Origin: Gaeumannomyces sp. JS-464
Taxonomy: Eukaryota > Ascomycota > Sordariomycetes > Magnaporthales > Magnaporthaceae
Assembly (NCBI GenBank): GCA_002197995.1
Contig: NGZR01000001.1
Location: 6,448,001 to 6,512,000 of the forward strand
Reading direction: 5' to 3'
DNA length: 64,000 nt
Both the position numbers and the translations under genes were made by a program. Positions 1 through 11,137 of this stretch are shown here, one piece after another. Under the pieces are notes generated by a model. That model did not search any database and had not been told where the DNA came from. It saw only the letters and a program-made list of their open reading frames with translations. Each line of letters starts with the position of its first letter. The stretch's first letter is position 1.

Positions 1-2
1 AA

Positions 3-2053
3 GCCGTTTGCGCCGGCGGGCAGCAGGCCATCTCGCTCGACGACCGCCCCTGGTTTTTCGACCTAAACATCCCCAATACCCCGATCCTGCTCGGGGAGGC
101 TTCGGACGCGGCTTTTGCGACCCGTTTTCGCCAGGCCGTGGCCGGGGGGCGTCATATACCACGCGTCAACTACGCCACAGACGAGGACCTGCTGGCCCTG
201 TCCGATACCGACTGCGAATGGCCCAGCCCCTCGCGTGCCCGCTTCCTGGTCGACGTTGCGCTTAGGTGGGCCAGCCGCCACTACCACATCGTCCGCCGGA
301 GCAAGATCCTCGAAGGACTGGAGCAGACGCTCGCGAACCCGGCCCGGTCCAGCGACTCGCTCCTCAGGAGCAAACTATGGGCCCTCTTCGCGCTGGGCGA
401 GATGTACTCGGCCCGCTCTGCCGACGCCGCCGAGAACTGTTTCCCTGGAATCCATTACTTTGCAAGAGCAACGAGAATTATGCGTATTGTCAGCGAGCGC
501 CCGCGGATAGGTGCCATCGAGATTAGACTTCTCCTAGTGAGCACTCCTCTAGACACGATTACGTGCACTTCTGATAACGGCATTTTCTAACCGCTCCGCC
601 TTCCTCTGGCGATCTAGTCGTTTTATTCCCTTGCCCTCAACAGACGACATACTGCCTACACACTGGCTGGCTCCGCAGTCCGCTTGGCGGTAGTCATGGG
701 CCTGCACGTGAACGTTCCCCCGTCTCAACTCACAGACGTGGCGGCCCGAGAACACCGATGCAGAGTCTGGTGGACTGCTTATACGTTCGACAGGCTGTGG
801 GCATCGAAGCTTGGAAACCCGGTTGCGATTGAGGACAACGAGATCCGGGTCGACTTCCCATCCGACCAGCCCACGCTCGAGGGCACGGTCGATGCGGGAG
901 ACTTTGCCGATGCCGGATACTGCCTCGCGAGGATCAAGCTGGCGCGCGTGGCCGGCAAAATCACCCAGTCCATATACGGCCGGAGGATTCACCAGGAGTC
1001 GCTGTCTCACAGGGTGCAGGAGGCGCTGTCTGACCTCAGAGCCTGGGCCGACGAGCTGCCCAGTCACCTGCATCTCGACTCCCGTGGCTCTGGCTTGTCG
1101 GAGGCGGTCCCGAAACCCCTTCCTTTACACCTATCGTTCAACCAGGTAAGCCTCAATCGTCCCTCGTCTCCCTATGCAGATATCCAAAGCACAAGTCCCC
1201 AACTCTGAATCCACACGCTTGCTCGACAACAGTGCCTTGTCACGGCGACCCGACCCATATTACTCCATGTGCTTCGCACACACGTAACCTCTTGGCCTCC
1301 GCGAGAAACAGACGATCGTGCGCCTGAGCCCAGGGACCCGGCACCCCCGATCCCCGCCGTGGCCATGACCGTGGCCGACGCTTGCATCCGCAGCGCCCGC
1401 CATTCGGTCCAGCTTCTCAAAGAGGCGTGGATCGACGGTTCCTTTGCCACATTCAACTATTTCTACTCTCAGTACATGTTCTCGGCCGCTACTGTCATGG
1501 CTATCTCCAGCCTCCTCCCCAGCGGAACGGACAACGGCTCGGACGGCGAGCATTTCGAGGCCGCCGCCTCGATCCTCTACCAGGTAAAGAACAACGGCAG
1601 CTTCGCCGGCCGGGAGTTTTGCCGTCACATCGACGCCATCAAAACGGCTATAACGGAGGCACGGCTCCGGAAGGCCGGAGCCCCGTCAGGCTCAGCTTCG
1701 CCAGAGTCAGCACCAAGGCTGCGGGAGGAATCACGACCGCCGCAAGAGGCCAGCAAAACGCCGGCGGGGCTGCTCTCGCGACTGACCCCAGCGGCCTGCT
1801 TCCGGGTCCGACGGCTACAACAGGGGGCGGCATGGGCGCCGGCCCGGCCCAGCAACAGCTCTGGACGACGCAAAATGTGATCACGGGAACCGCACTTCTC
1901 GAGTCTTCCCTGCATCAACTCCTGGCCCAGCCCGCACTTGATCTTCAGTTCATCGATTCGTCTATATACGGCGACGGTTCGTACTCCCAGGGGCTTTATT
2001 GGCCAGACGTCACCCCTGGAGGATGGACACCAGACGCGTGGGCTGCGCCATGA
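3..2053 (+). CDS. Fungal-specific transcription factor, 3' part (5' end outside window)
   Basis: This is the C-terminal part of a Zn(II)2Cys6-type fungal transcriptional regulator; the zinc cluster itself would lie upstream of the window. Three exons can be read: 3-536, 618-1145 and 1233-2053, with introns 537-617 (GTGAGC...CTAG) and 1146-1232 (GTAAGC...CAG). Across the first junction the reading gives SFYSLALNRRHTAYTLAGSA followed by VRLAVVMGLH, the typical core of the fungal_trans domain, and the next stretch REHRCRVWWTAYTFDRLWAS is equally characteristic. After an alpha-helical segment ending near 1670 the frame must change by one missing base (about 1665-1710) to reach a natural C-terminus, LLAQPALDLQFIDSSIYGDG, and the TGA at 2051. 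Targets and inducer are unknown. Family assignment is secure; the exact regulator is not. Confidence 0.85.
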
Positions 2054-2137
2054 TTTGAGATACAGATAAGCCGTTGTATATTTTGGGGCGCCATGTGCCC
2101 TGTTAAACACAATCTCCTTTGTTATGGTGATGCTCGT

Positions 2138-2895
2138 TCACACAGCCACCCGGCGGCTCGCCTGGCTCGAAGACCCATTAGTGACACGATCCTTCTTCCC
2201 AACCGCCGCCGCCTCGCTTGCCAGTCTGTAGACCTCGTCCCAGTCCGCCTCCGTCTCGACGCTCATCATCACCCTCGCCCGAGGTCCCGGAGGATCCACA
2301 ACCAGGGCGCCGCACTCGGCGACGACCGATCCCAGCGCTTCATCACCCCCGCCCAGCTGCCCGCCCCTCGCCCGCGCGGCGAGCTCGCGGAGCGCCGCGG
2401 GGCTCCACACGCCGACCAGCGGCTCCGCATCGCCCCCCGGCCCCTCACGCACGTCAGGGCGCCCTCGTGCGCGTCCCGCACGCGCGCGAGCACGTCGTCC
2501 GCCAGCAGCGGGTAGTCGCACGCGAGCACGAGCCAGGCCGCGTCCGGTTCGGCGTCGTGCGCGGCCAGCAGGCCGGCCGCGGGGCCCAGCGCGGCGTTCC
2601 GCTCCCTGTCGTAGACGATGGCGATGGGGCCCGGCGTGGCGGCGGCGGCGCCCGGGCGCGGCAGCAAGGGGCGGGCGACGTCGCGGAGGAAGCCATCGAG
2701 GACCGAGGCGCGCCCGAGCGAGACGTAGAGCGTGTCGGCCCCGGGGCACGCGCGGTGCAGCCGGTCGAGCTGGTGCTGGTACAGCGGCCGCCCGTCGGGC
2801 ATCTGGAGCAGGTGCTTCGGGAATCCCATGCGCGCCGACGGGCCGCCCGCCAGCAGGAGCGGCTTCACGGCCGGGGCGTGCTTGTGGCGCGGCAT
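2138..2895 (-). CDS. MobA-like NTP transferase domain protein (frame break)
   Basis: About 252 residues once one frame break is allowed. The N-terminus carries the nucleotidyltransferase signature LLLAGGPSARMGFPKHLL (residues about 13-30), the GTP-binding loop of MobA-type molybdenum cofactor guanylyltransferases, followed by the metal-binding region LVLACDYPLL. Near 2441-2444, in a run of G on the coding strand, one base appears to be missing: the downstream frame then gives EPLVGVWSPAALRELAARA, a normal MobA C-terminal motif, and ends at the TGA at 2138-2140. Eukaryotes usually attach molybdate without a MobA step, so fungal members of this family may act on other nucleotide-sugar or cofactor substrates. 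The start is the first ATG in the frame (2895). Monocistronic, tail-to-tail with the regulator upstream. Confidence 0.75.
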
Positions 2896-4078
2896 TGTGC
2901 TATCCTGGCTCGTTGGCGGGGGCTTCGTCCTGGGTGTCTTTGTGCCGCTGCTGGTGTTGCTGGCATATGGCCTTGTGGTCTAGTGCGTGACGCTGTCTTG
3001 TAGGTACCTAGGTAGGTAGAGACGTGAGATATATGTGCGTCGTTACCTGAGCCGCAGAATCCGAGTTTAAGACACAGTCTGTTCGCGGATACGGCGTCTC
3101 CTCGCGCTATTATATCTCCAGAAAGCGCGTTTGCCGGTCGAAGCACGCATGTAAGCCGGCATGCTACGCTGGCCAACGCCCCGAGGCATGTCGTGCCAGT
3201 TGACTATACCTAGCTTTGGCTTCGCAGTCCCGAGGCCTCGCATTTTACGTCATTTTGACGTTATGAAAAACCGTCGAACGATCATGAGCAGGTCGCAGGA
3301 TGCCCTGCTGTTCACATAATGCCGGCACGTATTTCCCATTGGGCAACGATGCTAGCGCCGAGCCTATTGCATAACCAGTGCGGCCACCATGTGGCTTTAC
3401 TGTATGGGTGACACGTCCCGAGGGCGCTGGGATGATCATTTAGGGTTACACGGTGAGCATCGGCGGGGCGGAGCCATCAATCTCACCATGAGTCCCTAGA
3501 AGGCCGAGGAAATAACAGTATCCAGGACGAATCACGCGCGCGACGGACGTTAGCCCCGGAAGTTTTTTTTGTTTGCGATTGATAGACAAGACAGCACTTT
3601 ATCCCGTTCCGAGGACGTTGTGTTCTGGAGCTGTCTATCCCCCCCCCTTGGAAGATACACTCATATCACATGAGGCCTCACCCTCTCCCAGTTGTCAGGA
3701 CGCGCCATCCGAGCCAGCAGACCCTACTAACACAAGACAAGCCCACCACTAATCATTGCGTGCGTGAAGATGTATACAAGCCCCCGTCCAATCCCCAAGT
3801 AACATGCGTAGAAAAAGAATGCCGCGGGAAAGCAAAGGTATCATATGAAATCGAAGGGAAGAAAAAGAAAAAGAAACAATGAACTGAAAGGGGTATGATA
3901 GTCCAACGAGATTATTTTCATCATAAGGAGGGAAAATGTGCAACATAGACCAGCGAATACAATAATGGAAGCTATGAGTGGTCGCTCCACATGCAAGAAG
4001 GTGGGAAGGATAGAAACACATGACAGCGAAGTTTTCGAGCACTTTGCGCGCTTAGAGGCTTAGAGCGGGCCAGAAGAA
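2896..4078. other. Intergenic, no gene seen
   Basis: About 1.2 kb between the MobA-like gene and the coiled-coil gene. It contains short repeats of the GGTAGGTACCTAGG type near 3001-3020, a T run and a C run near 3565 and 3645, and A/G-rich sequence around 3855-3880. No open frame with family signals or tRNA was found. Confidence 0.5.
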
Positions 4079-5161
4079 TCACATCTCGTCACCGGCGATG
4101 TGGTTGGCGTCCGCCAGGTCGATGAGGTCGGTTGCTCCATCGGCGCGGTCGAGACTGCGAGGCGAGTTCGGCAGCAACCCTCCCGAACGAGGTCGTCGTC
4201 GATTGCCTGCCTGATCCTGGCCCTGCGCTCCACAGCCTCGACGGCGGCGGCGTCGCCGGCCTCGGCCTCTGCGGCGTCCGACGGGTGGACGCCGGCGGCG
4301 CCCAGCAGGACGCGGAGCAGCGACGCGACGCCCGTGGGGCCAAGCTCGACGACGCGGCGGAAGACGCGGGCGTTCTCGACCTGGACGGCGAGCTGGCGAC
4401 CGCTGCGCTGCTGGCGCACGTCGAGCTCGGCGGCCTGGGCCATGTGCAGGCGGGAGCAGGCCAGCGCGGCGGGCCTCGAGGTTGGCGATGTGGGCCAGCG
4501 CGCTCGCGACCGCGTCGTCCTCGTCCACGTGCACCGCCACGGGCATGGAGCTGCCCGGGCGGAGCGAGGCGGGCGTCGCGGCCGCCGCGAGGCCACCGCC
4601 GCCGCCGCGGCCCGCGGGGTCGGCGCTGGTGAGCTGCTCGCTCAGCCGGGCCATGGCCAGCTGAAGCTTGGCGTCGAGCGTCTTGTAGTCCTCCTGGAGC
4701 GCCGCGACGCGCGCCGCGGCGTCCTGGGTGTCGGTCGCCGAGGGGTGGGCGGATCGGGGCGGGTTCATCAGCAGGGCGCCGGCGAGCGCGCGGATCTTTT
4801 GGCCGGTCGAAGCGCGGCCCGGGGGCGGCGGGTCTATTGCCAGCGGGGTGTAGCGCGACAGCTGGCTCGTGTTTCCGTTGTTGCTGTGCTGCGTGGCCGA
4901 GTCCGGGCCGCGGGACCGGCGCATGCTGCTGACGGGGCGGTCAGAAGACGGCGGCGGAGGGCCCGTGTCGTCCTGCCACGGCATGGCGGAGAGCTCGTCG
5001 TGGTCCGCGGACTCGTCGTCGCTGACGTGCAGGATCCTGGAGCTGCCCAGGTCCTCATTGGCGGCAGCCAGAGACACCAGGCGACGTCGCTTCGTCAGGG
5101 AGCGCGAGAACTCTGGCGCATGTCGTTTTGGCTGTGGGCCGTTCTTGAGGATGGAGCGCAC
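4079..5161 (-). CDS. Hypothetical protein with N-terminal basic region and coiled coil (two frame breaks)
   Basis: I do not recognise the family. From the ATG at 5161 the protein begins with a basic stretch (KRHAPEFSRSLTKRRRL), then an acidic, serine-rich linker and a helical segment with heptad character (VAALQEDYKTLDAKLQLAMA, about residue 150). After the segment AHIANLEARR one extra base near 4466-4474 moves the reading into a frame coding a second amphipathic helix (SRLHMAQAAELDVRQQ...) up to IDDDLVREG; near 4178-4184 one base is missing and the original frame resumes to the end, LIDLADANHIAGDEM. The two changes compensate, giving about 360 residues. The basic start plus coiled coil would suit a nuclear or cytoskeletal structural component, but that is inference. 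The arginine-rich reading of the middle in the first frame is clearly not coding. Confidence 0.6.
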   Translation of the reverse strand: MRSILKNGPQPKRHAPEFSRSLTKRRRLVSLAAANEDLGSSRILHVSDDESADHDELSAMPWQDDTGPPPPSSDRPVSSMRRSRGPDSATQHSNNGNTSQLSRYTPLAIDPPPPGRASTGQKIRALAGALLMNPPRSAHPSATDTQDAAARVAALQEDYKTLDAKLQLAMARLSEQLTSADPAGRGGGGGLAAAATPASLRPGSSMPVAVHVDEDDAVASALAHIANLEARRAGLLPPAHGPGRRARRAPAAQRSPARRPGRERPRLPPRRRAWPHGRRVAAPRPAGRRRRPPVGRRRGRGRRRRRRRGCGAQGQDQAGNRRRPRSGGLLPNSPRSLDRADGATDLIDLADANHIAGDEM

Positions 5162-6037
5162 CGGGGCGACGAGGTCAGCAAGCGCTCAGCAAGCGCCGCC
5201 CGCAGAGGCGCCGGCCTGGCACGCGCACCAGCGGCAGAGGCAGCGCAGGCGGGCAATTGGACGTCGGGAAGCATCAATACTAACAGTGGACTTTCTCATG
5301 GTTGGGCTCGACGGATAGGGGGATGTGAACCCGTCTGCGAGGTTGGAAATTGGCTCGGCCATCGTGTTGTCAGGCCCCTGTTTCGGCAGCCTTCACCGCG
5401 ACTGATGGCTCGCTGCTTGGGCCAAGGGTTGGGTCGGCGGGGGCGCTCTGTCGCAGGAGCCAAATCAGTCGGGTCGGTCTGGCGGTGTGTGCCTGCTGGG
5501 CTGGTGTCCTTTTCCCAGCCACATGGATTTCTGGACGCCCGCTGGAACGCCTCCCAAAGACTCCAGCTTGAATATCGCGGGGGTTTCGGTTGGGTTTGGG
5601 CCCTGGGCTTGGGTTCTAAAACATTGAAGCGTTCGATTTTGGGGTTTGGGTTGCGCAACGCGTCCAGGCCCCATCCATGCCAAGATACATTTCCCTTGTA
5701 CCTCAGAAACCATGGCGCCTGCCACCAGCGGCACGACACACCCAAACTTCATTAGCAAACAGCCAGCGGAGGAAAAAATCCGTGCCCCACAACCGACCAA
5801 GGGCAGTGTGTTGGCATTTCCCATTCTCCAGCCCAGGTTCTCCAACATCTCTCTCCATCGTGTTCCATTATTGCACTCCTAATTTATTTCCCTCACTCAT
5901 GATTAAAATCTCCCGTTCCGAGCGCAGCAAAAAAACCGTCCACCCAATATCCACGGCCCCTACAAACGAAACCCTTGCAATGACATGACGATTTAACTCC
6001 CTGACCACACGTCCCCAGCATCAAAGAGAGCGCCCAG
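5162..6037. other. Intergenic, no gene seen
   Basis: About 0.9 kb separating the 5' side of the coiled-coil gene from the 3' side of the FAD oxidoreductase. It probably holds the promoter and leader of the former. No conserved coding signal was found. Confidence 0.45.
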
Positions 6038-7419
6038 TTATGCTTGCAGCTTGCTGATGTCGGCAGAGATCGCTTTTCCGTCATACAGCAGCTCCGACAT
6101 CACCTTGCCTGTCCCAGGACCCAGCGTAATTCCCCAGCATGTGTGGCTCGAAGCAATGAAGAGGCCATGGTCGGCTGAGCCATCGATCAGAGGGCCGTTG
6201 AAGGGTCCTCCAGGGAGGTAGCACTACAAGACCCCAATGGTTTGCGTGTCAGACAGTCTCGGTGCGCTCAAGCCAAGTCGCGAGGGGAGAACCTACCGCT
6301 TGCTCCTTTTCCACTTTGGCGCCCTCGCCAAACATGGCAGGGCCCATGACGCGGGCCTGCTCGAGGAGACGAGCTGTATCTGCCAAATCACACGCCACTT
6401 CGTCCACCGTCTTCGGGAGTGGAACCGAATCCGTGGCGCCACAGAGGTAGACAGTGCCATCTCCGCGGCAATACACCTCAGGGCCCGCCGCCCGCGAGCT
6501 GCCATCGTCGGCCGTGTACTCCAGCTCGGTGAAGAGGCAATGCTCCGTGGTCGGCAACTTGCCGCGGACGACAACGGAGTGCGCCCTCGATCCGTCGATC
6601 GACTTGCCTTTCTGCAACAGCTCGGACGGGATGCGCGCGGACCAGTCCGGCACCAACGCGCGCAGAAGCGAACCAGTCCATGGGCCGGCTGCGACGACGA
6701 CACGGTCGCATTCTATAAGCTCTTCCTTCCCGTCCGACTTTCGCACACGCAGCCCCTTGACCCTGCCGTCTCCGGCGGTGTCGAGAGCAATGGCTGTAGT
6801 GCTCAAACGGACATCGACTCCATCCTGCTTTCGCGCTTCCTCCACTAGATACTCGACCAGGTATTTTGGCGTCACCTGACTGGTACTGCCGCCACCTCCC
6901 AGTTTCTTGGTCGAGACCACGATATCTGGGTTGAGCCAGTTCAATTCTGTGGGGCATTTTGACGAGCCCTTGGCGGCCGTGTCAAAGTTCACCTGCAGCG
7001 TCTGTTCCAGGTCGGCGCCTGTCAGTATCGCGCGTCGATGACTCTTGGAATTAATAGGGTCGGAACCAAACGAAAGCAGGGGTCCAAGTCCCAGCAACCA
7101 GTACCTCCACGTTGCGATATCCCCATCTTGCTGCCCCTCCTCCCTCTGTGGCGAGCTGACGGTGAAGGTCGAAACTCAGCTTCGCCAGACTTGCAGTTGC
7201 CTCCCCGTGCCAGTCCAGCGCCAGGAATCCGCCAGCCTTGCCGCTTGCGCCGGGGGCGAGCTCACGGGATGTCTCCAACAGCGTCAACCTGGAACGCTCC
7301 GCAGCCCGTGATCGGGCCGGGTGCCGCGCCGAGAAGAACAGTGTCGCCGCGCCGATTACGCCGCCACCCACGATAACGATATGTCGGGGGAGCTGTGGGC
7401 TTGGGACGTGCGGCGCCAT
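6038..7419 (-). CDS. FAD-dependent oxidoreductase, DAO family
   Basis: A flavoenzyme of the D-amino-acid/sarcosine-oxidase (DAO) superfamily, about 401 residues. Three exons on the minus strand: 7419-7105, 7001-6297 and 6223-6038, with introns 7002-7104 (GTACTG...ACAG) and 6224-6296 (GTAGGT...GTAG); all junctions are in phase and no frame break is needed. The N-terminus contains the dinucleotide-binding motif HIVIVGGGVIGAATLFF (GxGxxG), followed by LLETSRELAPGASGKAGGFL. A central segment CDRVVVAAGPWTGSLLRALV is the typical second FAD contact, and the C-terminus reads HTCWGITLGPGTGKVMSELL. Oxidation of an amine or amino acid to an imine with peroxide release is the family reaction; the substrate cannot be deduced. 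No signal peptide is seen. It is divergent from the sirtuin gene, sharing an 0.8 kb upstream region. Confidence 0.85.
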
Positions 7420-8210
7420 CGTGTGGTCACGGAGGATAGTGTCGCGCAAGTATATTAAAGCTGTAGGCAGACTGTGCAAGACACCTATTGGCAAGCCTTC
7501 ATTATAATGATAGGACTGGAATATGTAACTTCGAAATCCGATGCTGTCCCCCACGCCTCAGCTGCTGAAGGCGGGGTTCGATTGACGTCAACCGCCCCTC
7601 ACCGCTCTCGGGAGGAATTTTTTGGTCAGGTGGTGAGGTCCGAAAGCCTCACTCTCCTCGTATAAAGGACGCAGCCCTGCCAAGTTCTTGATGGACCAGC
7701 AACAGGCGTACTGCGAGGCTGCGCACGCGTACAGGGTTGGAAGGTGGCTTGATGGTGACTAGGTGGTACAGAGGCAAGCGGGTAGCAAAGGCACCCGACG
7801 TAAGTGCTGCCACCTGACGCTAGCAAATCGAGCCAATGTCAGACGTCGCACCAAAATCAGCGGCCAGCGACGGGTTCTGAGGCACGGAGCACAGCTCCCT
7901 CCAATGACGCCAGGACGCGGGGTTACACAGCATACACGGCCTAAGAGGTTCGTCCCATGCAGCTGCCGTTCAGGCAACATGGAAGCACCATGCGGGTGGG
8001 GGCAAAAGCAACGCTTAAAGCCAGTGCCGGGTCCGCTTGCCGGGCGCAGATTGTTGCTAGCACCTCGAGCAATGGCGCCCAACTGCAGCTCTGCAGACAC
8101 ACCGCAACTTTGTCCCTCGGCCGCCGAAATCGCAAAAAGCAAGTTGAGGCCCCTGCCTGGGCCCGTGAGCCGAGCCGGCTTCCGCTGCCGCCACCGCTAC
8201 CGCTGCCGTC
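7420..8210. promoter_or_regulatory. Shared upstream region of divergent FAD oxidoreductase and sirtuin genes
   Basis: About 790 bases between two divergently oriented start codons, so it must carry both promoters. A TATATTAAAG-like element lies at about 7450 upstream of the oxidoreductase. No gene is seen inside. Whether the two genes are co-regulated cannot be judged from sequence. Confidence 0.4.
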
Positions 8211-9685
8211 ATGTTCGGTCTCTTCTCCTCTCTACCAGCCACGGCCGGTGAGCCGTGCATGCTCCAAGACCGGACCCTCGAGGCCGTCGCGGACCACATC
8301 AAGTCTGGTGATGTCAAGCGCATCACCGTCCTGACCGGCGCCGGCATCTCGACGGCCGCGGGAAGTATGGTGCCCAACTACCACGCCACATAGAGCCCTA
8401 CCCATCTAGAAACTCCAAGCATGAATACTTACTCTGCCCCGCAGTCCCCGATTTCCGCTCCCCCGGCACCGGCCTCTACTCCAACCTCGCACGCCTGAAC
8501 CTACCAAACGCCGAGGCCATTTTCGATATCCACTACTTTAGAGAGCACCCCGAGCCCTTCTACTACCTGGCCAAGGAGCTATACCCGGGCAGGTTCCACC
8601 CCACCGTTTCCCATACCTTCATCGCCCTGCTCCACAAGAAGGGCCTCCTGCACGTAGACTTCACCCAGAACATCGACTGCCTCGAGCGCCTGGCCGGCGT
8701 GCCCGATCATAGGATCATCGAGGCACACGGCAGCTTCGCGACCCAGCGCTGCATCGACTGCCGCGCCGAGTTCGACGATGAGCGCATGCGCAAGTATGTC
8801 GAGGACGAGGTCGTGCCGCGCTGCGGCGGCTGCAACGGGCTCGTCAAGCCCGACATCGTCTTCTTCGGCGAGCCCCTGCCCGCGGCGTTCCGCGAAAACG
8901 CCCACAAGGTCGTCATGGCGGACCTGGTCATCATCATCGGCACCAGCCTGAGCGTCTACCCCTTCGCCGGCCTCGCCGATATGGTGCCCGCGGGAATCCC
9001 GCGCCTGCTCCTCAACAAGCAGCTCGTCGGCCGCGTCGGCGACAGGTCCGACGATGTTGTCGAGCTCGGCCCCTGCGACGACGGCGTCCGCAGGCTTGCC
9101 GACCTGCTCGGCTGGAGGGACGAGCTCGAGGCGCTGTGGCGCTCCGTCGTGGGCGACCAGGAGGCCGACCGCCAGCTCGGCAAGACCGTCGATGGCTCGC
9201 CCGATCTCGACGAGGAGGTGCGCAAGCTGACGGAGGGCGTGGAGAGCGGACTGAAGCTTGCCGAGACGCGTAGTGCCGAGAAGGGTGATGAAAGCGAGCC
9301 GAAAGCCGAGCAAAAAGCACAGGAGGAGGACCCGGCGGCGAGCGTTTCGAAGAAGGGTGACCAGGAATCCAGCGCCCCCTCCGTGGTTTCCAGGCCAGAA
9401 GACAAGGCTGGCGAGTCAGTATCCAAGACCAACCACACAGACGACGCTAGTGCCTCCGGCTCGGCAGATCAGAAAACCAAACCAGCGGGAGATACCCTCG
9501 CTGACCCAGCTTCTCAACTTAAGGCCGGTTCAATTCCCGGCACCGATGCTGGAGATCAAAAGGTGTCCAGCTCGACGTCATCTGCCGCCGCAAGTAGCGA
9601 GCCGCCAAAAGAGTACAAAGGTCCTGTGGAAGAAGCGACGTCCACGCCACCCAAGGAGGCCGTCTCCGATGGCCCTCGCCCTTAG
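8211..9685 (+). CDS. hst2: NAD-dependent protein deacetylase, Sir2 class I (Hst2/SIRT2-like)
   Basis: A sirtuin that removes acetyl groups from lysines using NAD. Two exons, 8211-8364 and 8445-9685, joined by an 80-base intron (GTATGG...GCAG); the junction restores TGAGISTAAGIPDFRSPGTG, the NAD-binding core. Further motifs are THTFIALLHKKGLL, TQNIDCLERLAGV, the catalytic HGSF (H in IIEAHGSFA), and the zinc site CIDC...CGGC (about residues 136-164), then KPDIVFFGE and GTSLSVYPF. About 464 residues; the catalytic domain ends near residue 300 and is followed by a long acidic, Ser/Ala/Lys-rich tail without recognisable fold. Spacing and sequence fit the cytosolic Hst2/SIRT2 group rather than nuclear Sir2. 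No frame break is required. Confidence 0.92.
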
Positions 9686-11137
9686 TGTTTGCGACGGAGT
9701 CAACGAGCAGGCCTGTAGTAGTCACCCGTCATGATTTCTTCGTCGTTTAAGAGCTGATACTTGTCCAGGGGGGCTTGAATTGGCTTGTGAACATTCCAAA
9801 TCACGATTTCTGACCGATTGATCCAATCTACCATGTACGTGGTAGAGAGGCAGACAAGGCTCCCGCTCCCTCTGAGGGTGCATTTGCATACATAATTAAT
9901 TCCAAACTCGGATTTTATCCTACCTCATCGGCGAGCCAGTGACCAACATGGATCCGAATGTAGTCGCGGACTGCCGGATGGATTGGAATCTTGGCGAATG
10001 CATGAAAGTTCCCCACCGCGACCTGACAGCGAGATGAGAGAAAGAAAAAAAAAAAAAAAAAAAAAAAAAAAGGAAAAGGAAAAGAGCGACAATGTCCACA
10101 AACGCTGTACATATATGACTATCTCGGGCACGGATATGATCTTAATACCACTACCATGAACGAGATGACCGTGAATAGGTTGAGATTTTGCGGAAATGAA
10201 AACTCGCGATGGCGACAGCAGTAATCACATCGAACAAAACAAGGCCTAGTCACAATGTCCAGATATCAATTGGATGCGTCAAAACAAAGTATACAAGCAA
10301 TGTGCTGATACACATGTGTAAGTTGACATATCTCGTGTTATCCAAGTATTCAAAGAAACCAACCAGGTGAAATCAACAGTTGACCCCTACTCATATTGTT
10401 GATAACCGTGCCGGTGCCACGAGGATTTTCACATCCGCTTCGTTAATGTGCCTGCATTAGTGAGCTTGAGAAGGCAAAGTCTTAGGATGTAAAGACGAGT
10501 ATGAAAGTCCATACTCTGTTCACTTTTGCTAAAGACCGGCCGTGGTTATAATGTTGGGCATTTCACTGTTGATAACCTCGCGTAATATGCGACTCGGAAT
10601 ATGCGCTGATGTGGGAGACACATGAGAATTTACAGTTCTCTCATACACGTGAACGCTATCTCGACAACAGCCTTTCGAGGAGTTTAAACACTCTACTGCT
10701 CTTCTATGCAGATGCAAACCACCGGGAGAGATATCATTCTTCTTGGAAAAAGGCAGGCGCGCATGTTTCACAAGAGGATCTATTTATTCCGTGTGCCTCG
10801 ATTGCGACAAAGAGACCAGGCCCACAGAAGTTGGTAGACCCAAGCACAGACCATGTTGACGTCGCTGTTTGCTTGCCTCATGTCCCAGGGTAAGCTCCGC
10901 GAGCACCAAGCGAAGCCGGGATTAGATTGAACAGTCTGCTGGTTCCAAGTCCCCACTTGAGCTCTTCCAATTCCCGCTCGACGCGTCGCGTGCGGCGCAA
11001 ACACTCGACATCTACAACACCAAAAAAACGCCAGGCGCAATTGACTTGGGAAACCACGCCCCAGTATCCTTACCCTCTGTCCCCCCGTCATCTTGACTGT
11101 GCGCCAGGTGGGATTTACTATCTGTGTATCATTTATC
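9686..11137. other. Intergenic, AT-richer stretch with A27 tract
   Basis: About 1.45 kb without a supported gene. It contains a run of 27 A at 10045-10071 preceded by GA-rich sequence, and from about 10130 to 10900 it is visibly richer in A and T than its surroundings. No transposase or reverse transcriptase signal was seen. Confidence 0.5.
10045..10071. repeat. Poly-A tract, 27 bases
   Basis: An uninterrupted run of 27 A, flanked on the left by GAGATGAGAGAAAG and on the right by GGAAAAGG. It could be a simple homopolymer or a trace of a retroposed polyadenylated sequence; no target-site duplication was recognised. Confidence 0.9.

Noticed and set aside
1686..1751. Short third intron in the transcription factor
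   Set aside because: Donor GTCAGG is poor and length marginal; a one-base deletion is simpler, though an intron is not excluded.
2441..2444. Intron to explain the MobA frame change
   Set aside because: No donor and acceptor at workable distance; a single missing base in a G run explains it.
4100..5755. 551-codon open frame on the + strand
   Set aside because: Opposite the coiled-coil gene; composition is Arg/Ala/Gly-rich without motifs.
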